DNA of 64,000 nt, from contig NZ_MQWD01000001.1 of NCBI RefSeq assembly GCF_002283365.1, positions 191,948 to 255,947 of the forward strand. Direction: 5' to 3'. Of this stretch, positions 16,998 through 25,542 are shown in pieces (the first letter of the stretch is position 1; every line of letters begins with the position of its first letter). The DNA comes from Rubrivirga marina (lineage in GTDB: Bacteria; Bacteroidota; Rhodothermia; Rhodothermales; Rubricoccaceae). The position numbers and the translations under genes were made by a program. A model generated the notes under the pieces. That model made no database searches and was not told the DNA's origin. It was given only the letters and a program-made list of their open reading frames with translations.

Positions 16998-18941
16998 ATG
17001 GATACCCCTACGGACACGAACACCCCCACCGCCCCGATCGCCCCCGACGGGCTCACCGACGACGACCGCGTCGAGCACGACCGGCTCGTCGCCGACATCA
17101 AGGCGGCCGACCGCGACACGCTCCCGGCCATGGTCCGCGTCGGCGTCGCGATCCTGGCCCTCATGGCGTTCCGGAGCCTCCGTCCCCGGCACGAGCGGGC
17201 CCGCCCGTGGGCCCGCGTGGCCGAGGAGGACCTCGAGATGAGCGAGAGCCGGTCGTACCAGCTGAAGGACCTCGCGGTCGTCGACCGGGCCCTCCGCGAG
17301 GCCGGGGTCGAGCCGGTCACCGTCGTCTCGCACGCGGTCGCGCTCAGCCCCCTGCGGGACGACCCCGACCGGATCGCCGAGGCCGCCCGCCTTGGCCGGG
17401 CCATGGCCGAGGCCGAGGCCACCGCGCCCGCGGCCCGGCACTTCGCGGCGGCCCGGTTCCGAGTGCTCAACATGGAGGAGCCCGGGGAGCAGGTCGAGGG
17501 CGACGTGGCGCTCACACACAACGACGAGTCCGAGCGCGACCCGTGGCCATGGGGCGCGCTCGCGCGGGACCGGTTCACCAAGGTCCCGCGCGTCGACCGG
17601 GACGCGGTCGTCGAGGCGCTCACGCTCGCCTCGCTCTCGGAGGACGTCACGCCGGAGCTCGTCGGCGAGGCCGCCGAGGTCGTCCGGGCCGAGCGCGTCG
17701 AGGACGGCGGTCGGGGCGGACGGCCGGTCGTCGTCGGCGTCGCCGTCGGGATCGTCGAGGTCAGCCGCCGCCGGCTCCTCTTCGACGACCACCCGGAGCT
17801 GATCGAGGACATCGAGATCCTCGAAGACGAGGGGCTCGACGCGCGCGCCGACGACGCGGTCGTGGACGAGCCCTACGTCCCCGAAGGGCCGACCGACCGG
17901 CCCCCGCTCCTCGTCGTCGTCCCGGTCGGCCTCTGCCCCGACGCCCTCCTCGACGCCCACAACGCCCACGCGGCCGTGGTCGGGCGGGCCGAGGTCGTCG
18001 TCGAGCTCGGCGAGCTCCACGAGTACGGCGGACCCGTCGAGCGGGTCGGCGACGAGCTCGTCCTCGACGTCGACGCCGTCCGCCGTGCGGCGCGCGCGGC
18101 CGGGATCCGGAAGACGTTCAACAACACGGGCAAGCTCGTGGGCTGGGCCATGTACTCCACCAACGGGTCGACCGGGTGCACCCACCGCTGCGGCCGGAGG
18201 TTCTGCTACGCCTCCGACCTCGCGCTCAAGTTCTACCCGCAGGCGTTCGTCCCGACGCTCCACCCGGCTCGGCTCGATGCGTTCGACCACACGCCGGTCC
18301 CCGACCCCGACCGGTCCCCCGAGTGGGCGCGGGAGTGGTTCCGCTCGGTGTTCTACGGGTCCATGACGGACATCATGAACGGGGTCTTCCCCGACTGGTG
18401 GATCCAGGCCGTCATCGACGAGATCGCCGCCCACCCCGAGTGGCACGTGTTCGTCCTGACGAAGCTGGCGGGGCGGCTGGGGGACTTCGTGTGGCCGCCG
18501 AACGTGATGGTCGGCGTGACGGTCACGACGCAGTCCGAGGTCCGTGCGGCCGCCGCGGGTCTGGCGGCGGTCCGTGGCGGAGGGGGCAAGTGGGTCTCGG
18601 TCGAGCCGTACCTCGGCCCGATCGACCCGGCCCCGCTCCTCGACGCCGAGGCCACGTTCTTCGCCGTGGGCGGCCAGAGCGCCACGCGGTGGGACGGCGA
18701 GCGCCAGCCGGACCCGGCGTGGGTCCGCGACCTCGTCGGGGCGGTGTGGGCCCGGGGCGGCCACGTCTACATCAAGGACAACACGGACTTCCGGGGCCAC
18801 ATCCCGTTCCCCGGCACCGTCCCGTTCGACGCCCCTCCCCCGTTCGCTGCGGTCGAGCCCGACCCCGAGCCCGACCGAGCCGCTCTGGACCGTGCCCCGG
18901 TCCGGCCGAAAGGCCCGCGGTCCGCAGGGCGCCCCGCCTGA
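16998..18941 (+). CDS. DUF5131 (phage Gp37/Gp68-like) protein with long N-terminal extension
   Basis: A 647-residue protein. The C-terminal half (from about residue 380) matches DUF5131, a radical-SAM-like family of phages and plasmids: STNGSTGCTHRCGRRFCYA has Cys 394, 398 and 403 as likely Fe-S ligands, followed by FYGSMTDIMNGVFPDWWI, HVFVLTKLAGRLGDFVWPP, WVSVEPYLGPID and FFAVGGQSA. The N-terminal 370 residues are not part of the usual family; they contain RSYQLKDLAVVDRALREAG and an acidic middle section. The true activity is unknown. It closes the plus-strand replication-type cluster; the HNH gene converges on it. Confidence 0.78.
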   Translation: MDTPTDTNTPTAPIAPDGLTDDDRVEHDRLVADIKAADRDTLPAMVRVGVAILALMAFRSLRPRHERARPWARVAEEDLEMSESRSYQLKDLAVVDRALREAGVEPVTVVSHAVALSPLRDDPDRIAEAARLGRAMAEAEATAPAARHFAAARFRVLNMEEPGEQVEGDVALTHNDESERDPWPWGALARDRFTKVPRVDRDAVVEALTLASLSEDVTPELVGEAAEVVRAERVEDGGRGGRPVVVGVAVGIVEVSRRRLLFDDHPELIEDIEILEDEGLDARADDAVVDEPYVPEGPTDRPPLLVVVPVGLCPDALLDAHNAHAAVVGRAEVVVELGELHEYGGPVERVGDELVLDVDAVRRAARAAGIRKTFNNTGKLVGWAMYSTNGSTGCTHRCGRRFCYASDLALKFYPQAFVPTLHPARLDAFDHTPVPDPDRSPEWAREWFRSVFYGSMTDIMNGVFPDWWIQAVIDEIAAHPEWHVFVLTKLAGRLGDFVWPPNVMVGVTVTTQSEVRAAAAGLAAVRGGGGKWVSVEPYLGPIDPAPLLDAEATFFAVGGQSATRWDGERQPDPAWVRDLVGAVWARGGHVYIKDNTDFRGHIPFPGTVPFDAPPPFAAVEPDPEPDRAALDRAPVRPKGPRSAGRPA

Positions 18942-19035
18942 CCCCTATCCCAAGCGCCACCGCGCCCCGGACCTCAGGAGGGGAGGTCACCGCCGACGTC
19001 TCCGATGGCCCACCGGTGCCCGTCAGCAAACGACG

Positions 19036-20328
19036 CTAGTCTCTCCGCAGCGACTGGACGGCGGCCCGGAGAGCGCCGACCGCCCTCGGGTCGTCGGGCG
19101 CCCGCCCCCGGTGGAGCATCGCGTGGCAGTTCGGGCAGACCGGGACGAGGTCGGCGACCGGGTCCGTCTCCCGCTCCCCGCCCGCCGCCAGCGGCCGGAC
19201 GTGGTGGACGTGGACGTACCCTGCCCCGAGCGGGCCGTACGTCTCGGCCATGTCGACCTCGCACACCCGGCACACGGACCCGTAGTGCGCGAGGCACGCG
19301 TCGCGGAGGGCGGGGTCCCGCTCGTACCGGTCGACCCACACGCGGACCCGACCGCCCTCGGCCCGCGGGCCGACCGGCTCCACCTCGTCGGGATACGGGC
19401 CGTCGGCCGGCTCCCGCTTCCGGACGACGTCGAACCCGTTCCGCTCGAGGGCCCGGAAGCACGGGGAGCCCAGCCCGCCCTTGATCGTCGAGGCCGGATC
19501 CCCGTCGTCGGAGTGGGGCCGGAGCGGCCGGCCGAACACGGACTCGGCCGCGAGCGCGGCGACCCGGAGCGGGGCGTACCGGCGCCCGTCGTGGACGACG
19601 TCGTAGTCCCGGGAGTCGGCGAACGCCGTCTCGGCCCCGGCGTCGAGCGCGGCGATGGCCCCGAGGAGCTGGTCGCGCGTGAGCCGGTCGAGGGCCTCGG
19701 CGGCCGTCGACGGCGGCGTGCCTCGCCGGTCCCGAGCGACGACCCGGCCCCCGTCCCAGTCGAGGTCGGGGTGGAGGTGGACGAGCGCCGTCTCCTTCGT
19801 CACCGTGTAGTTCAGCGTCCGCGCCCCGGTCCGGCCGCCGGCCGCGTTGAGCGCGACGACGGCCCGGCGGACCTCGACCGGCGAGAGCGTCTCGGCCTTC
19901 GAGGCGTCGAGCCGGTCGATGGTGATCCGGCCATCGTCGGCGCCGGACACCCTGTACCGCCGGCCCCGTGACGGGCTCTCGAACACGTCGCCGACCGACC
20001 GCCGCGCGGCGGCCACTACCTCGGCCCACGCCCGGTCCGGGTCGACGTGCCGCTCGGCGTCCGGTCGCGCGACCGTCCAGTAGCCGGGGGCCACGTTGGC
20101 CAGCCGACCGGCCACCTTCTCGGCCTTCAGCGCGTTCCGGAGGTTCCGGTGCCACCCCGGCTCCTTCGTCGGCCGGCCGCGGAGCGTCGGGGGGACGAGG
20201 TCGTCGGCGTCGAGTGCGACGGCCCGTTCGACGGCGTCGTACAGCCGGTCGAGGGCGACCGGCCCCGGGGCCTCGGCTTCGAGGAGGCGGACGGCGGGGG
20301 CGAGGAGCGCGGACTGGGCCGTGGTCAT
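19036..20328 (-). CDS. HNH endonuclease with ScoMcrA-like head domain
   Basis: About 430 residues from ATG 20328; the open frame runs to 20415. The C-terminus is an HNH nuclease: CRVCEVDMAETYGP, VHVHHVRPLAAGG, LVPVCPNCHAMLHRG. Just before it, RRYAPLRVAALAAESVFGRP and LERNGFDVV resemble the N-terminal head domain of ScoMcrA-type type IV restriction enzymes (which have YPPKAVxGLA). Those cut modified DNA such as phosphorothioated or methylated sites. The phosphorothioate-binding domain itself was not recognised. The gene is isolated on the minus strand between the Rep cluster and the integron, so a defence role is plausible. Confidence 0.75.
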   Translation of the reverse strand: MTTAQSALLAPAVRLLEAEAPGPVALDRLYDAVERAVALDADDLVPPTLRGRPTKEPGWHRNLRNALKAEKVAGRLANVAPGYWTVARPDAERHVDPDRAWAEVVAAARRSVGDVFESPSRGRRYRVSGADDGRITIDRLDASKAETLSPVEVRRAVVALNAAGGRTGARTLNYTVTKETALVHLHPDLDWDGGRVVARDRRGTPPSTAAEALDRLTRDQLLGAIAALDAGAETAFADSRDYDVVHDGRRYAPLRVAALAAESVFGRPLRPHSDDGDPASTIKGGLGSPCFRALERNGFDVVRKREPADGPYPDEVEPVGPRAEGGRVRVWVDRYERDPALRDACLAHYGSVCRVCEVDMAETYGPLGAGYVHVHHVRPLAAGGERETDPVADLVPVCPNCHAMLHRGRAPDDPRAVGALRAAVQSLRRD

Positions 20329-20499
20329 GGCACGGGCCGGGAGGGCGGAAGGTAGTGGGGGCGGGCCTGACCCTCGCCGATCGCCCCACGGCGGCCTCGG
20401 ATCCCGCGTCGACATGTGAGACCTCAGGGGCCGACCGGCCTCCCCTGGCCATCCCGACGGGCGGGACTACCAGCTCAAGACCTAGACTGCGCCCCCGAC

Positions 20500-20547
20500 C
20501 GTGTCACCCGTCGTCCCGGTCTACAGTGTTACCCGTCGTCCCGGCCG
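20500..20547. repeat. Short tandem repeat at the distal end of the cassette array
   Basis: acccgtcgtcccgg occurs twice about 30 bp apart (near 20507 and 20532). The second follows ggtctacagtgttaccc, which looks like the gene-proximal half of an attC site (compare ggcctacagcggcgggttc). No matching second half is visible to the left, so the array seems to end in a broken attC. Confidence 0.4.
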
Positions 20548-21071
20548 CTACAGGTGGAAGTGCGTGGAGGGGGTGACGCCAACAGCTCATCCACGAACTC
20601 CTGGAAGTCCGTGTTGAACAGAAACCGCTCGCTCGTCCACGCCCACGACATGAGCCGCCTCCGAACCTCGATCTCACCCGAGGGCCCAGCCGTCAAAGGA
20701 GGCCCTGCGTAACTCGATATCTCGCGAACGACCGAGTCGTAGATCGCGGGGTCCACGGTCCCATTCAGGTGCTGCCGGTGGACGTTGGACCAGATGTGGA
20801 ACAGCGCCCGCCAGAACCCGAGCATGAGCACTTGGGCCTCTCCGGGGGCGGAAGCAGGGTCGGCGGCGTGGGCCGCGAAGGCACTCGCAAGCGCGGGGCT
20901 CGTTGCCTGGGCCAAGCTCAACTCCCGGAAGGAGTCGGCGATGGCCGCGTCCGTGGCCGCCCTCGTAGTGACCGAGTTCTGCCTGATCTCGATGCCGACG
21001 AAGATGAGCGAGCCGATGACGCCGATGATCCCGATGGTTTCGACAATCCGGCGAGCGGCCTTGCTTTCCAT
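20529..21071 (-). CDS. Cassette 13: single-pass membrane protein, unknown
   Basis: A 180-residue protein. An N-terminal membrane segment (IIGVIGSLIFVGIEIRQN) is followed by a soluble helical region with ATDAAIADSFRELSLAQA; this resembles unnamed marine proteins with one helix and a DUF6090-like start. It is the last gene of the array. Its stop codon lies in the putative attC half-box at 20528-20534. The function is unknown. Confidence 0.7.
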   Translation of the reverse strand: MESKAARRIVETIGIIGVIGSLIFVGIEIRQNSVTTRAATDAAIADSFRELSLAQATSPALASAFAAHAADPASAPGEAQVLMLGFWRALFHIWSNVHRQHLNGTVDPAIYDSVVREISSYAGPPLTAGPSGEIEVRRRLMSWAWTSERFLFNTDFQEFVDELLASPPPRTSTCSGRDDG

Positions 21072-21101
21072 GCGGGTTCAGATTGGTGAAATGGCAGCGC
21101 C

Positions 21102-21229
21102 GTAGAACAGCTGGCCGCTTAGCCGCCGGGGCTGGCGGCGCGGCGGGTGGACGAGCGAAGGTAGGCGCCGGCGCTCGGACGAGACGGGGACGCTGAAGCC
21201 CCCGGTCGGCCTACAGCGGCGGGTTCTGC
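21102..21229 (-). repeat. attC site of cassette 12
   Basis: Outer boxes gtagaac (21102-21108) and gttctgc (21223-21229). The inner arms ggccgcttagccgcc and ggcctacagcgg pair with each other across a variable centre. It lies directly after the 3' end of the lipoprotein gene on the minus strand. Confidence 0.85.
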
Positions 21230-21250
21230 CGCCCGCTTCCGTCGTGTCCT

Positions 21251-21799
21251 TCACTCGCTCCTGGACAGCTCGAACCGCTGGCGGTAGCAGACCCACCTCT
21301 CCTCGTGCTCCCCGTAGCGGACCACCACTTTCCCTCGGCTGAAGAGCTGCTCGCTGAGGAACGACTCTGGCCCGGTGGGAATGAGGGTGTACGTGACCAC
21401 GATGTGCCGGAAAGAGGAATCCCCTCCTGGGATGACGGCTCGGGCATCGACTCGACCGCCCACCACGCGGTAGTTCCCTCGTGAGACGATCGGGCCGTAG
21501 TCGTCCCGGGATGTGAGCGAAGTCCGCATGTCCTCGACGGACCGCGCCACGAAGAAGTCTCCGTCGGTAGAGAAGGCCATCGCACGGCCGTTTAGGGTTC
21601 CCTCCCCGTCCGTAACGCGGGGGTCCGTCCGGCCGCATGACTCGTTCCCACCGACCGCGACGTAGACGCCAACGTTCGAGAACGGGAGGGCAGACGCCAC
21701 GGAGGGTTCGGCGTGGAGCCGCCCGCTCGTACCCCGCCAAGCGCACCCGGCAGTGATAGCCGTCAGGAGGACAAAAACAGAGAGCGCGGGGCGGTTCAA
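21251..21799 (-). CDS. Cassette 12: lipoprotein, unknown function
   Basis: A 182-residue protein with a lipoprotein signal sequence: ALSVFVLLTAITAGCAW with lipobox TAGC at about residues 16-19. The mature part has a Cys-containing VGGNESCGRTDP region and a beta-rich C-terminus. No family is recognised. It fills its cassette (21108-21889) and its stop is 21 bp from the attC box. Base composition is a little lower in GC than the surrounding island. Confidence 0.72.
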   Translation of the reverse strand: MNRPALSVFVLLTAITAGCAWRGTSGRLHAEPSVASALPFSNVGVYVAVGGNESCGRTDPRVTDGEGTLNGRAMAFSTDGDFFVARSVEDMRTSLTSRDDYGPIVSRGNYRVVGGRVDARAVIPGGDSSFRHIVVTYTLIPTGPESFLSEQLFSRGKVVVRYGEHEERWVCYRQRFELSRSE

Positions 21800-21883
21800 C
21801 GGACGGGACGCGAGGGACTCGCTCCAGCATAGGTCGGTGCGGGAGCGGCCCTCTGGTGCAACCGAACTACAGGCGCCGGGGCG

Positions 21884-22009
21884 GCAGAACGATTGGCGAT
21901 TCAGCCGCCTGAGGCGGCGCGACGGTGATCCGAAGCTAGGAGCGGCGCCGACGCCAGCAACGGCCGAGAGCGCTGACGCCCCCGGTCGGCCTACAGCGGC
22001 GGGTTCTGC
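21884..22009 (-). repeat. attC site of cassette 11
   Basis: Outer boxes gcagaac (21884-21890) and gttctgc (22003-22009), with inner arms ggcgattcagccgcc and ggcctacagcggcgg. 126 bp. Confidence 0.82.
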
Positions 22010-22030
22010 GGCCGCCCCTCGGGCGAGCCC

Positions 22031-22207
22031 CTACGCCGTCGAAGCCGAGAAGCGACGGCGGTACACCTCATGGGCCGCCCAGCCCAGCATCAAGTAGTAG
22101 AACGAGAACTCGTAGGGCTCCCAGTTCTCAACGCCCCGGATCCCGATCGCCAGCGTTGCCACGACGAAACCGACCGTCGTGAGGAGGGCGAATGTGGCCT
22201 TCGACAT
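22031..22207 (-). CDS. Cassette 11: small membrane protein
   Basis: 58 residues from ATG 22207. Two hydrophobic stretches (ALLTTVGFVVATLAIGI and FSFYYLMLGWAAHEV) suggest two membrane helices. There are no known relatives by eye. It is the only open frame of sensible composition in this 397-bp cassette and it ends 22 bp before the attC. Confidence 0.6.
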   Translation of the reverse strand: MSKATFALLTTVGFVVATLAIGIRGVENWEPYEFSFYYLMLGWAAHEVYRRRFSASTA

Positions 22208-22451
22208 GGTGCACCTCGTGTCCGAATGAAGGGGAGCTACGGAATGGTAGGGAAGCAGTTGCACGCTTGGCGCACAGGCCGCAGAACAGGGGGCCACTAA
22301 GCCGCAAAGAGCCGGCGGCAAAGCGGTGGTACGGCGGCAGCATACGACGGCGCCGAGGAATCCGAGAGCGCTGATGCTCCTTGTCGGCCAGCAGCGGCGG
22401 GATCCTTCCAATCAGGAGACCATCCTTCGGATCCCACTCGCCGCCGCCGCC

Positions 22452-23543
22452 ATGACCTCCTTCACCGGCCTCGACCTCCACAAGCGCTCCGTCACCGCGA
22501 CCACGCTCGACGCCGAAGGCGTCGTCGTCGCGACGGCCAAGATGCCGTGCCGGCCCGACGCCCTCCGGGCCTACTTCGCCCAGCAGCCCGGGCACCACGC
22601 GGCGACCGTCGAGTGCACGACGGGCTGGTACTGGGTCCGCGACGCGCTCGCCGACCGGGCCGACGGCGGCCCCGAGGTCGACCTCACGCTCGCCCACGCC
22701 AAGGGCGTCAAGGCCATCGCCGCCGCGAAGGTCAAGACGGACGCCGCAGATGCGAGGACGCTGGCCCATCTTCTCCGGACCGACCTCCTGCCCGAGGCCC
22801 ACATGATCTCCGACGAGATGCGCCCGCTCCGCGACGTGCTCCGGACCCGGCTTCGCCTGGTCGAGCGCCGGGTGGCCGCCCAGAACTCGGTCGCCCGGCT
22901 CCTCGAGAAGCACAACGTCCGCGACGTGGCCGACCTCGACGCCTTCGGGAGGCTCCAGGCCGAGACCCACATCGAACAAGCGGAGCTCCTGCACCAGCAG
23001 ATCAAGCGGCTCGAGAAGCACCTCCGCATCCACCTCGTCCCCGATGCCGATGTCCAACGCCTGTTCCGCATCCCGGGCATCGGCCAGGCCGTCGCCTTCT
23101 CGATCCGCCTCGAGGTCGACGACGTCTCGCGCTTCGAGACCGACCGCCAGTTCTTCAGCTACTGCCGCCTCGTCCCGGGCGCCGACAACTCGGGCGACCG
23201 GGTCCGCCACAAGCGGTCCCGCGACGGGAACAGGTACCTCAAGCTCGCCTTCAGCCACGCCGCCGTCCGGGCGATCCAGTACTACCCGGAGGTCCGCGAC
23301 TGGTACAAGACGAAGCGGCGGCGGAAGCCGGAGGCGGTCGCCCGGGCGCTCGTGGCCAAGGAGATCGCCCGGGTCGTCTACCATGTCCTCCGCAAGCAGG
23401 AAGACTTCAACGGCCGGTTCAAGGGACGCCCCCTGAGCCGGCTGAAGAAGGAGCAATGGCCGCTCCTCGCAAGCCCGGCCGGTATAACTGGCGACGGCGA
23501 GCCCCAAGCTCGACCGCCCTCGGCGGGAATGGGAAGCGAGTAG
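22452..23543 (+). CDS. IS110-family transposase, copy A
   Basis: A 363-residue protein. The N-terminal DEDD domain begins FTGLDLHKRSVTATTLDAEG and continues with TVECTTGWYW. The C-terminal transposase-20 domain has RIPGIGQAVAFSIRLEV and CRLVPGADNSGDRVRHKRS, where the Ser is the likely nucleophile. Full length for the family. The start was chosen at ATG 22452, matching copy B. The two copies are clearly homologous but differ at many positions, so they are separate insertions rather than a recent copy-paste. Confidence 0.93.
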   Translation: MTSFTGLDLHKRSVTATTLDAEGVVVATAKMPCRPDALRAYFAQQPGHHAATVECTTGWYWVRDALADRADGGPEVDLTLAHAKGVKAIAAAKVKTDAADARTLAHLLRTDLLPEAHMISDEMRPLRDVLRTRLRLVERRVAAQNSVARLLEKHNVRDVADLDAFGRLQAETHIEQAELLHQQIKRLEKHLRIHLVPDADVQRLFRIPGIGQAVAFSIRLEVDDVSRFETDRQFFSYCRLVPGADNSGDRVRHKRSRDGNRYLKLAFSHAAVRAIQYYPEVRDWYKTKRRRKPEAVARALVAKEIARVVYHVLRKQEDFNGRFKGRPLSRLKKEQWPLLASPAGITGDGEPQARPPSAGMGSE

Positions 23544-23822
23544 CGGGCCGCCTCGGGGGCTCTCGCCCCGACGGCCCAAGCCGCCGACAGAGATCTGGGA
23601 CGCCGAGCCCCGACGCTCGGCCGTCGTCGTGACCGACGGCGAGAGCCCGAATGGGGGTGTGGCCCGCCAGCGCTTCGAGAAGCGACTGACGAGGACCCTC
23701 TCGATCTGACGACGCGGTGCCAAGGCTCCGAGAACCGAGCGCTCCTCAGACCGAGGGGCGCCGGGCGAGACTGGCCCTACCGCGCCGGAACCGCCCTACT
23801 TGACAAAGACCTGATTATGGGG
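23544..23822 (+). ncRNA. Putative bridge/seek RNA region of insertion sequence A
   Basis: Non-coding 3' flank of the transposase gene. Blocks shared with copy B despite diverged surroundings include gccgccgacagagatctggg, tgggggtgtggcccgcc, cgcggtgcc and ccctacttgaca. In IS1111-type members the guide RNA for target choice is known to lie on this side of the gene. Boundaries and guide loops were not resolved. Confidence 0.45.
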
Positions 23823-23839
23823 GTTCTACGGCGCTCCGG

Positions 23840-24043
23840 CTACGGCAGCCCCGCTCCCTCAATCTCCGCCAGCGCCGCTCGGAGGACGCGGACCGCCTTC
23901 GGCCCCACACCGTGCAGCGCAAGCAGGTCCGCGTCGGAGCGTGCTGCAACTTGGCTGAGCGTCGTGACCCCGGCGGCGGTCAGGGCACGGAGTGCAGGCT
24001 TGCCGACCTTGGCCGGGATCAACGTGTCGGAGCGTGGGCTCAT
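23840..24043 (-). CDS. Cassette 10: helix-hairpin-helix DNA-binding protein
   Basis: A 67-residue protein made of paired helix-hairpin-helix motifs: IPAKVGKPALRALTAAGVTT and LLALHGVGPKAVRVLRAAL. This resembles stand-alone RNA polymerase alpha-CTD-like or ComEA-like HhH proteins that bind DNA non-specifically. Insertion sequence A separates the gene from the rest of its attC, leaving only the outer box next to it, so this cassette can no longer be excised normally. Confidence 0.8.
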   Translation of the reverse strand: MSPRSDTLIPAKVGKPALRALTAAGVTTLSQVAARSDADLLALHGVGPKAVRVLRAALAEIEGAGLP

Positions 24044-24062
24044 GGAACGTAGTGAGAGCGCC

Positions 24063-24192
24063 GTAGAACAGATTGCGGCTCACCCGCGAAGGGCGACGGC
24101 CGCTGGCGGTGGTTCGGAGCGGAGGATACGCCGATGGCGGGACAGCGCGGGGACGCCAGAGCCCTTCGTCGGCGTGCAGCCGCGGGTTAGGC
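24063..24192 (-). repeat. attC site of cassette 9
   Basis: Outer boxes gtagaac (24063-24069) and gttaggc (24186-24192), with inner arms gcggctcacccgc and gtgcagccgcggg. 130 bp; the inner arms differ slightly from the common type but still pair. Confidence 0.8.
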
Positions 24193-24259
24193 AGCGAAGC
24201 GTCTCCGCCGGGTGTGTGCCAAGGCCCCACCTCTCCCTGGACGCGGCCACACCGTTCGC

Positions 24260-24877
24260 TCATTCGCCTTCTGCCGAAGAGACCGGACGATAGACACAGA
24301 TGAGAACGTCGGTCTTGGCCTGCGCCACCGACACGAGATCCAGGGGGCGGGCGCGCCCGTCGGATGGGAAGATCGTCTTCCCCCCACCCAGGAGGATCGG
24401 CTCGACCATCAGCCTGTACTCGTCCACCAGGTCGTTCTCTACGAGCTGCTGGGCCAGCGAGGCACTGCCCATCACTTGAATGGTGGCGTCGCCCCCCTTC
24501 GCCCGGAGCGAGCGGATGGAACCGATCGCGTCCGCGTCACCGCCGAGCACCTTCGTGTTGCCCCAGCGCGAGGCGGCCTCCTCCGCCGAGAGCGTGCGCG
24601 ACGCGACGTACTTCGGGATCTCGTTCATCATGTCGGCGAAGGGGTCCCCAGCCCGCGCTGGCCAGGCGTCGGCCATCACCTCCCAGGTGCGCCGCCCGAA
24701 CAGCAGCGCTTCGGTGCTCTGCATCGCGTCGCTGAGGGCGGCCCCCATCGACTCGGGATCGAAGAACGGCATCGACCAGCCGCCGTGCTCGAACCCCCCG
24801 TCAGGGTCTTCCCCTCTGCCACCGGGAGCTTGCACGACGCCGTCTAGGCTGATAAAGTCATTGAGCACGATGCGCAT
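24260..24877 (-). CDS. Cassette 9: RibD C-terminal/dihydrofolate-reductase-fold protein
   Basis: A 205-residue protein of the dihydrofolate reductase-like RibD C-terminal family: MRIVLNDFISLDGVVQAPGG at the start, then LLFGRRTWEVMADAW, TLSAEEAASRWGNTKVLGGD and VMGSASLAQQLVENDLVDEY. Members bind NADPH and reduce small substrates; the exact reaction is usually unknown. It is not one of the trimethoprim-resistance dfr cassettes of clinical integrons. It ends about 70 bp before its attC. Confidence 0.88.
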   Translation of the reverse strand: MRIVLNDFISLDGVVQAPGGRGEDPDGGFEHGGWSMPFFDPESMGAALSDAMQSTEALLFGRRTWEVMADAWPARAGDPFADMMNEIPKYVASRTLSAEEAASRWGNTKVLGGDADAIGSIRSLRAKGGDATIQVMGSASLAQQLVENDLVDEYRLMVEPILLGGGKTIFPSDGRARPLDLVSVAQAKTDVLICVYRPVSSAEGE

Positions 24878-24901
24878 TCAGCTTTGGGATGGGTGGTAGC
24901 T

Positions 24902-25030
24902 GCCTAACAGTTGACCGCTCAGCCGCAGCACGCTGACGACTGGCGGTGTGGACGAGGCAACGTAGACACCGCCGCTCGGACGCAGCAAGAACGCTCGCGC
25001 GTGCTGTCGGCCTGCAGCGGTGAGTTATAC
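24902..25030 (-). repeat. attC site of cassette 5, copy a
   Basis: Outer boxes gcctaac (24902-24908) and gttatac (25024-25030), with inner arms gaccgctcagccgc and ggcctgcagcggtg. From 24906 on it is identical to the attC at 28294-28422. Confidence 0.87.
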
Positions 25031-25409
25031 GGCAGCGAAGCAGCCTTACTTGCCGAGGAACTCCGCGTAGCTCTTGCGGACCCAGCTGATGTAAGCGGCA
25101 CACTCATCAGGAGTCCCATCCTGCACGCGGTCCCTAAACTGAGTAGTCCAATAGTCGCGGCAGAACGTGTCAGCATGGTCGAACCCAGTCTCAGGTCCGT
25201 ACTTATCGGCCTGCTCGACTGTGTTGTCCTGAGGTAGCCCGATCGCGTCAAGCACGAGATCAAGCAGGTTCACGTCGAAGTACGAGAAGTCGATGTCGGG
25301 GTGAAACTTGCCGACCTTGGCCCACTGCTGGTGATCAAGCTGCAGGAGCCTGATCAGCAGCGTCTCACTAGTCATCGGTTCGAGCATGGGGGTTGGGCTG
25401 CCGTATAAC
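24906..25409 (-). repeat. Duplicated cassette, copy a
   Basis: This 504-bp unit (one attC plus one gene) recurs unchanged, as far as I can compare, at 28298-28801. Identity starts and stops at the aac of the outer boxes, exactly where the integron recombinase cuts. Confidence 0.88.
25046..25387 (-). CDS. Cassette 5 (copy a): hypothetical soluble protein
   Basis: 113 residues from ATG 25387, or 109 from the in-frame ATG at 25375. It is acidic and rich in aromatic residues: KFHPDIDFSYFDVNLLDLVL, DTFCRDYWTTQFRDRV, YISWVRKSYAEFLGK. No membrane segment. I do not recognise the family. GC content and codon use are markedly lower than the island average, so the gene has a foreign origin. An identical copy lies at 28438-28779. 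Confidence 0.8.
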   Translation of the reverse strand: MLEPMTSETLLIRLLQLDHQQWAKVGKFHPDIDFSYFDVNLLDLVLDAIGLPQDNTVEQADKYGPETGFDHADTFCRDYWTTQFRDRVQDGTPDECAAYISWVRKSYAEFLGK

Positions 25410-25530
25410 AGCTGGCCGCTCAGCCGCCGGGGGCTGAGGGCACGAGGAGTGTGCGAGCGAATGTAGGCGCCGAATCGCACACGCGCGAGGACGCTGAAGC
25501 CCACGGTCGGCCTGCAGTGGCGGGTTCTAC
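25403..25530 (-). repeat. attC site of cassette 8
   Basis: Outer boxes gtataac (25403-25409) and gttctac (25524-25530), with inner arms ggccgctcagccgcc and ggcctgcagtggcgg. 128 bp. The left box is a hybrid with the downstream duplicated cassette, as expected after insertion. Confidence 0.87.
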
Positions 25531-25542
25531 CGCGCCCGCGCC

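Larger units (their letters stand above)
22402..23822 (+). mobile_element. IS110/IS1111-type insertion sequence A in attC
   Basis: About 1.42 kb. Subterminal inverted repeats are ttccaatcagg near the left end and cctgattatgg near the right end. It carries one transposase gene, with about 50 bp upstream and 280 bp of conserved non-coding sequence downstream. The edges are ambiguous by up to three G residues shared with the target. It is placed at exactly the same attC position as copy B, as known for the IS1111-attC group. Confidence 0.8.
22281..23829 (-). repeat. attC site of cassette 10, split by an IS110-type element
   Basis: The left part (22281-22401) has the outer box gcagaac and ends in ggccagcagcggcggg; the right remainder is gttctac at 23823-23829. 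The insertion sequence (22402-23822) sits between the inner arm and the outer box. Removing it restores a normal attC of about 128 bp. Confidence 0.8.

Noticed and set aside
24260-24877. Trimethoprim-resistance dfr cassette
   Set aside because: The protein is of the RibD C-terminal type (LNDFISLDGVV, LLFGRRTWEVM), not the dfrA/dfrB type.
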